8,766 nucleotides of DNA from Bacillota bacterium (GTDB lineage: Bacteria; Bacillota; Clostridia; Christensenellales; CAG-138), in assembly GCA_023396535.1 (NCBI GenBank), contig JAEWWD010000082.1:1-8766 (forward strand), in the 5' to 3' direction. This document shows, piece after piece, positions 6,794-8,766 of this stretch. The notes below the pieces were generated by a model, which saw nothing but the letters and a program-made list of their open reading frames with translations, was not told the origin of the DNA and searched no databases. Within the stretch, counting starts at the first letter, position 1. Each line of letters begins with the position of its first letter. The position numbers and the translations under genes were made by a program.

Positions 6794-8244
6794 AGCGGCC
6801 CTCCTTTGATAATGCTCAGCCGTTCCAATGAAAGATCCTCAGGTCCCGTCAGCGTACAGCCTTTCTCCTTTGCGTAGCGGATATAGGAGAGAATATCCGG
6901 CGTAATGCGTTCGCCCGGCGCGAGTATGGGGATCCCCGGCGGGTAGGACATGACGAATTCCCCGGCAATCTCTCCCGCGCAACTATCGGCAGGCCTGCTT
7001 TCCTTTTCGGCGTAGAACGCCTTCCGTGGGGAAAGACATACCTCCGGCTCTATGTACTGGTGATGTATGGACGCGGTTGTCTGCCGTTTATACCGGCGGC
7101 GGATATCGGCCAGCGCGCCGACCAGCCGTTCGATATCCCGTTCCCGGTCGCCTACGGATATGTAGGCGAGTATGTTGCCGAGGTCGCCGAATTCCGCCTG
7201 TATGTCGTATTCATCCCGCAGGATATCGTATACCTCTATGCCCGCGAGTCCCAGCCCGAGCGTGTTCACGCAGAGCTTGGTTTCGTCGAACGCAAATATG
7301 CTGTCGCCGTTGACAAGCTCTGTCCCGTAGGCGTAGTAATCGCCTATCTGATTGATCTCGTCCCGCGCGTAGCTGGTCAGCTCCTGTACGCGGGAGAATA
7401 TCGCATCCGCGTTCAGCGCGAGATTTTTGCGCGAAATATCCAGGCTGACCAGCAGAAGATAGCTGCCGCTCGTCGTCTGGGTCAGGTTGATGACCTGACG
7501 AAGGTGATCGGCGTTGATATTGGACCCCGCCAGCAGCAGGCTGCTCTGCGTGAGCGAACCGCCGGATTTGTGCATGCTGACCGCCGCCATATCCGCACCC
7601 GCAGCCATGGCAGAGGGCGGCATATCCTTTCCGAAGGAAAAATGCGTGCCGTGCGCTTCGTCCGCTAAAAGAAGCATGCCGTGTTCATGCGCAGTTTGCG
7701 CAATGGCCCGGATATTGGAGCAGATTCCATAGTACGTCGGGTTGTTGATGAATACCGCCTTTGCGTTAGGGTGTGCGTGTATAGTCTCCCGTACGCTTTT
7801 GAGCCGCATGCCAAGCGGTATACCCAGCCGTTCGTCGAGTTCGGGGTTTACATATACCGGCACCGCGCCTGAGAGTATGAGCGCGTTGATTGCGCTTCGG
7901 TGCACATTGCGCGGCAAAATCAGCTCATCGCCAGGTTTGCAAGCCTGCAGCACCATACTCTGCACGCTGGACGTCGTACCGCCTACCATAAAAAAGGCAT
8001 GCGCGGCGTGGAACGCCTCGGCCGCAAGCGCTTCCGATTCCGCGATGACGCTGACGGGGTGGCAGAGGTTGTCCAGAGGCTTCATGCTGTTGACGTCTAC
8101 GCTCAGACAATCCCGCCCCAAAAACGCCATGAGTTCGGGATTGCCCTTTCCGCGTTTATGGCCGGGTACGTCAAACGGAACTACGCGCGTTGCTCGCAGT
8201 TCGCTGAGCGCCTCCATGAGCGGCGCACGGTTTTGATCCAGCAT
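6784..8244 (-). CDS. speA: Arginine decarboxylase, Orn/Lys/Arg decarboxylase family (fold type I)
   Basis: This 486-residue PLP enzyme matches the length and layout of Bacillus-type SpeA. It lacks the N-terminal receiver-like wing of the larger enterobacterial decarboxylases. PFDVPGHKRG (23-32) opens the protein; DEAHGTHF (195-202) holds the PLP-ring aspartate; SMHKSGGSLTQSS (223-235) contains the PLP lysine Lys226; SYPPGIPILAPGE (433-445) is in the C-terminal domain. The ATG at 8244 is chosen because GAAAGGAGG at 8250-8258 stands 5 nt before it and MLDQNRAPL is the usual family start. An in-frame TTG at 8286 would add 14 residues and overlap the speD stop, but is less likely. Arginine as substrate is inferred from the ureohydrolase in the operon; lysine or ornithine cannot be excluded from motifs alone. 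Confidence 0.9.
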   Translation of the reverse strand: MLDQNRAPLMEALSELRATRVVPFDVPGHKRGKGNPELMAFLGRDCLSVDVNSMKPLDNLCHPVSVIAESEALAAEAFHAAHAFFMVGGTTSSVQSMVLQACKPGDELILPRNVHRSAINALILSGAVPVYVNPELDERLGIPLGMRLKSVRETIHAHPNAKAVFINNPTYYGICSNIRAIAQTAHEHGMLLLADEAHGTHFSFGKDMPPSAMAAGADMAAVSMHKSGGSLTQSSLLLAGSNINADHLRQVINLTQTTSGSYLLLVSLDISRKNLALNADAIFSRVQELTSYARDEINQIGDYYAYGTELVNGDSIFAFDETKLCVNTLGLGLAGIEVYDILRDEYDIQAEFGDLGNILAYISVGDRERDIERLVGALADIRRRYKRQTTASIHHQYIEPEVCLSPRKAFYAEKESRPADSCAGEIAGEFVMSYPPGIPILAPGERITPDILSYIRYAKEKGCTLTGPEDLSLERLSIIKGGPLCT

Positions 8245-8249
8245 AGCAG

Positions 8250-8258
8250 CCTCCTTTC
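8250..8258 (-). promoter_or_regulatory. Ribosome binding site that decides the speA start
   Basis: GAAAGGAGG lies 5 nt before the ATG at 8244. It sits between the possible upstream TTG start (8286) and this ATG, and so favours the 486-residue form. The 38-bp gap between speD and speA (8245-8282) otherwise shows no terminator-like hairpin. Confidence 0.8.
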
Positions 8259-8282
8259 TGACGAGATATTCGCTGATACTAC

Positions 8283-8766
8283 TCAATCGAACACATTCCG
8301 GCCGCTGAATATTTCAATCATTTCGCGCCGCAGGTTTTCCATAATGGAAAGGCGGGCGCGCGGCGAAAGCTCATAAATATCGGTGTTAAAGAGATAGTTT
8401 TGCAGGTTGATCTCCTTAAGCATCATCTTAGTATGGTAGAGGTTTGCTTCATATACGTTAACATCTATGACATCGTATTTGAGCCGGATGTCGGAGTCGA
8501 TGTATTCCTGTATGGACGTCATTTTATGGTCCATGAAAACCTTTTTACCATCAAGATTGCGTGTAAAGCCGCGCACCCGGTAGTCCATGGTGATGATATC
8601 CGAATCAAAGCTGCCAATGAGAAAATCCAGCGTGCGCAGCGGTGTAATCTGGCCGCATGTAGCCATATCGATATCCACCCGGAATGTGGCAATGCTCGTC
8701 TCAGGGTGGTACTCCGGGTAGGTATGCACGGTTATATGGCTTTTATCCAGATGCGCAAGCATGGCA
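8283..8766 (-). CDS. speD: S-adenosylmethionine decarboxylase proenzyme (SpeD, Escherichia coli type), 5'-partial
   Basis: The last 160 residues or so are visible; the start lies beyond the right edge. The sequence LDKSHITVHTYPEYHPE closely matches the processing site of the E. coli-type enzyme. There the chain cleaves itself between Lys and Ser, and the Ser becomes the pyruvoyl cofactor of the alpha chain. TCG, 28 residues after that Ser, keeps the active-site Cys (Cys140 in E. coli), and DYRVRGFTR, MTSIQEYID and VNVYEANLYHTKM are further family motifs. By comparison with the 264-residue E. coli protein, about 103 residues (the beta chain) are outside the window. The product, decarboxylated S-adenosylmethionine, is the aminopropyl donor for SpeE two genes downstream. 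It is the most upstream visible gene of the operon, so any promoter or control element lies to the right of the window. Confidence 0.93.
   Translation of the reverse strand, partial: AMLAHLDKSHITVHTYPEYHPETSIATFRVDIDMATCGQITPLRTLDFLIGSFDSDIITMDYRVRGFTRNLDGKKVFMDHKMTSIQEYIDSDIRLKYDVIDVNVYEANLYHTKMMLKEINLQNYLFNTDIYELSPRARLSIMENLRREMIEIFSGRNVFD

Noticed and set aside
6107..6877. A 256-codon plus-strand frame opposite speE
   Set aside because: It is the antisense shadow of speE, rich in His, Val and Ala, with no family resemblance.
8245..8286. TTG start for speA that would overlap the speD stop
   Set aside because: The ATG at 8244 has a strong, well-spaced Shine-Dalgarno, and the family normally begins at the MLDQNRAPL-like sequence.

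Overview
The window looks like a piece of a moderately GC-rich chromosome from the Bacillota, probably class Clostridia. This is inferred from strong AGGAGG-type ribosome binding sites with 5-7 nt spacers, a DUF1700 (HAAS-type) membrane protein followed by a DUF4097-like protein, a fold-type-I (Orn/Lys/Arg family) arginine decarboxylase of the Bacillus SpeA kind, and operons with overlapping genes. A genus cannot be named from the sequence alone. There are no RNA genes, insertion sequences, CRISPR arrays or phage genes; almost all of the window is coding.

Left part (1-2619, plus strand): four genes are joined end to start by three successive 4-nt ATGA overlaps. They encode a DUF1700/HAAS-domain membrane protein (5' end outside the window), a short membrane-anchored protein resembling only the start of a DUF4097 domain, and two different short-chain dehydrogenases/reductases (SDRs), one like retinol dehydrogenases and one like DltE/YqjQ. 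Each internal start has its own good Shine-Dalgarno sequence. The genes appear to be co-transcribed and translationally coupled. The SDR substrates are unknown, so what the unit does is open.

Middle (2620-2710): a short gap between convergent operons holds one near-perfect 32-bp palindrome, best read as a transcription terminator that may serve both sides.

Right part (2711-8766, minus strand, transcribed right to left): a polyamine biosynthesis operon in the order speD (5' part outside the window), speA, speE, speB, a carboxy(nor)spermidine dehydrogenase, and a carboxy(nor)spermidine decarboxylase (nspC-like). SpeA makes agmatine from arginine, SpeB removes urea to give putrescine, SpeD supplies decarboxylated S-adenosylmethionine, and SpeE transfers its aminopropyl group to make spermidine. 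The last two genes encode a second, chemically unrelated way of adding an aminopropyl group, using aspartate semialdehyde and reductive condensation followed by decarboxylation. Two aminopropylation chemistries in one operon, around an arginine decarboxylase and a ureohydrolase, are the most interesting content of the window. The dehydrogenase/decarboxylase pair could act on putrescine, on diaminopropane, or on agmatine (a carboxyaminopropylagmatine route ending at the ureohydrolase). The sequence does not settle which.
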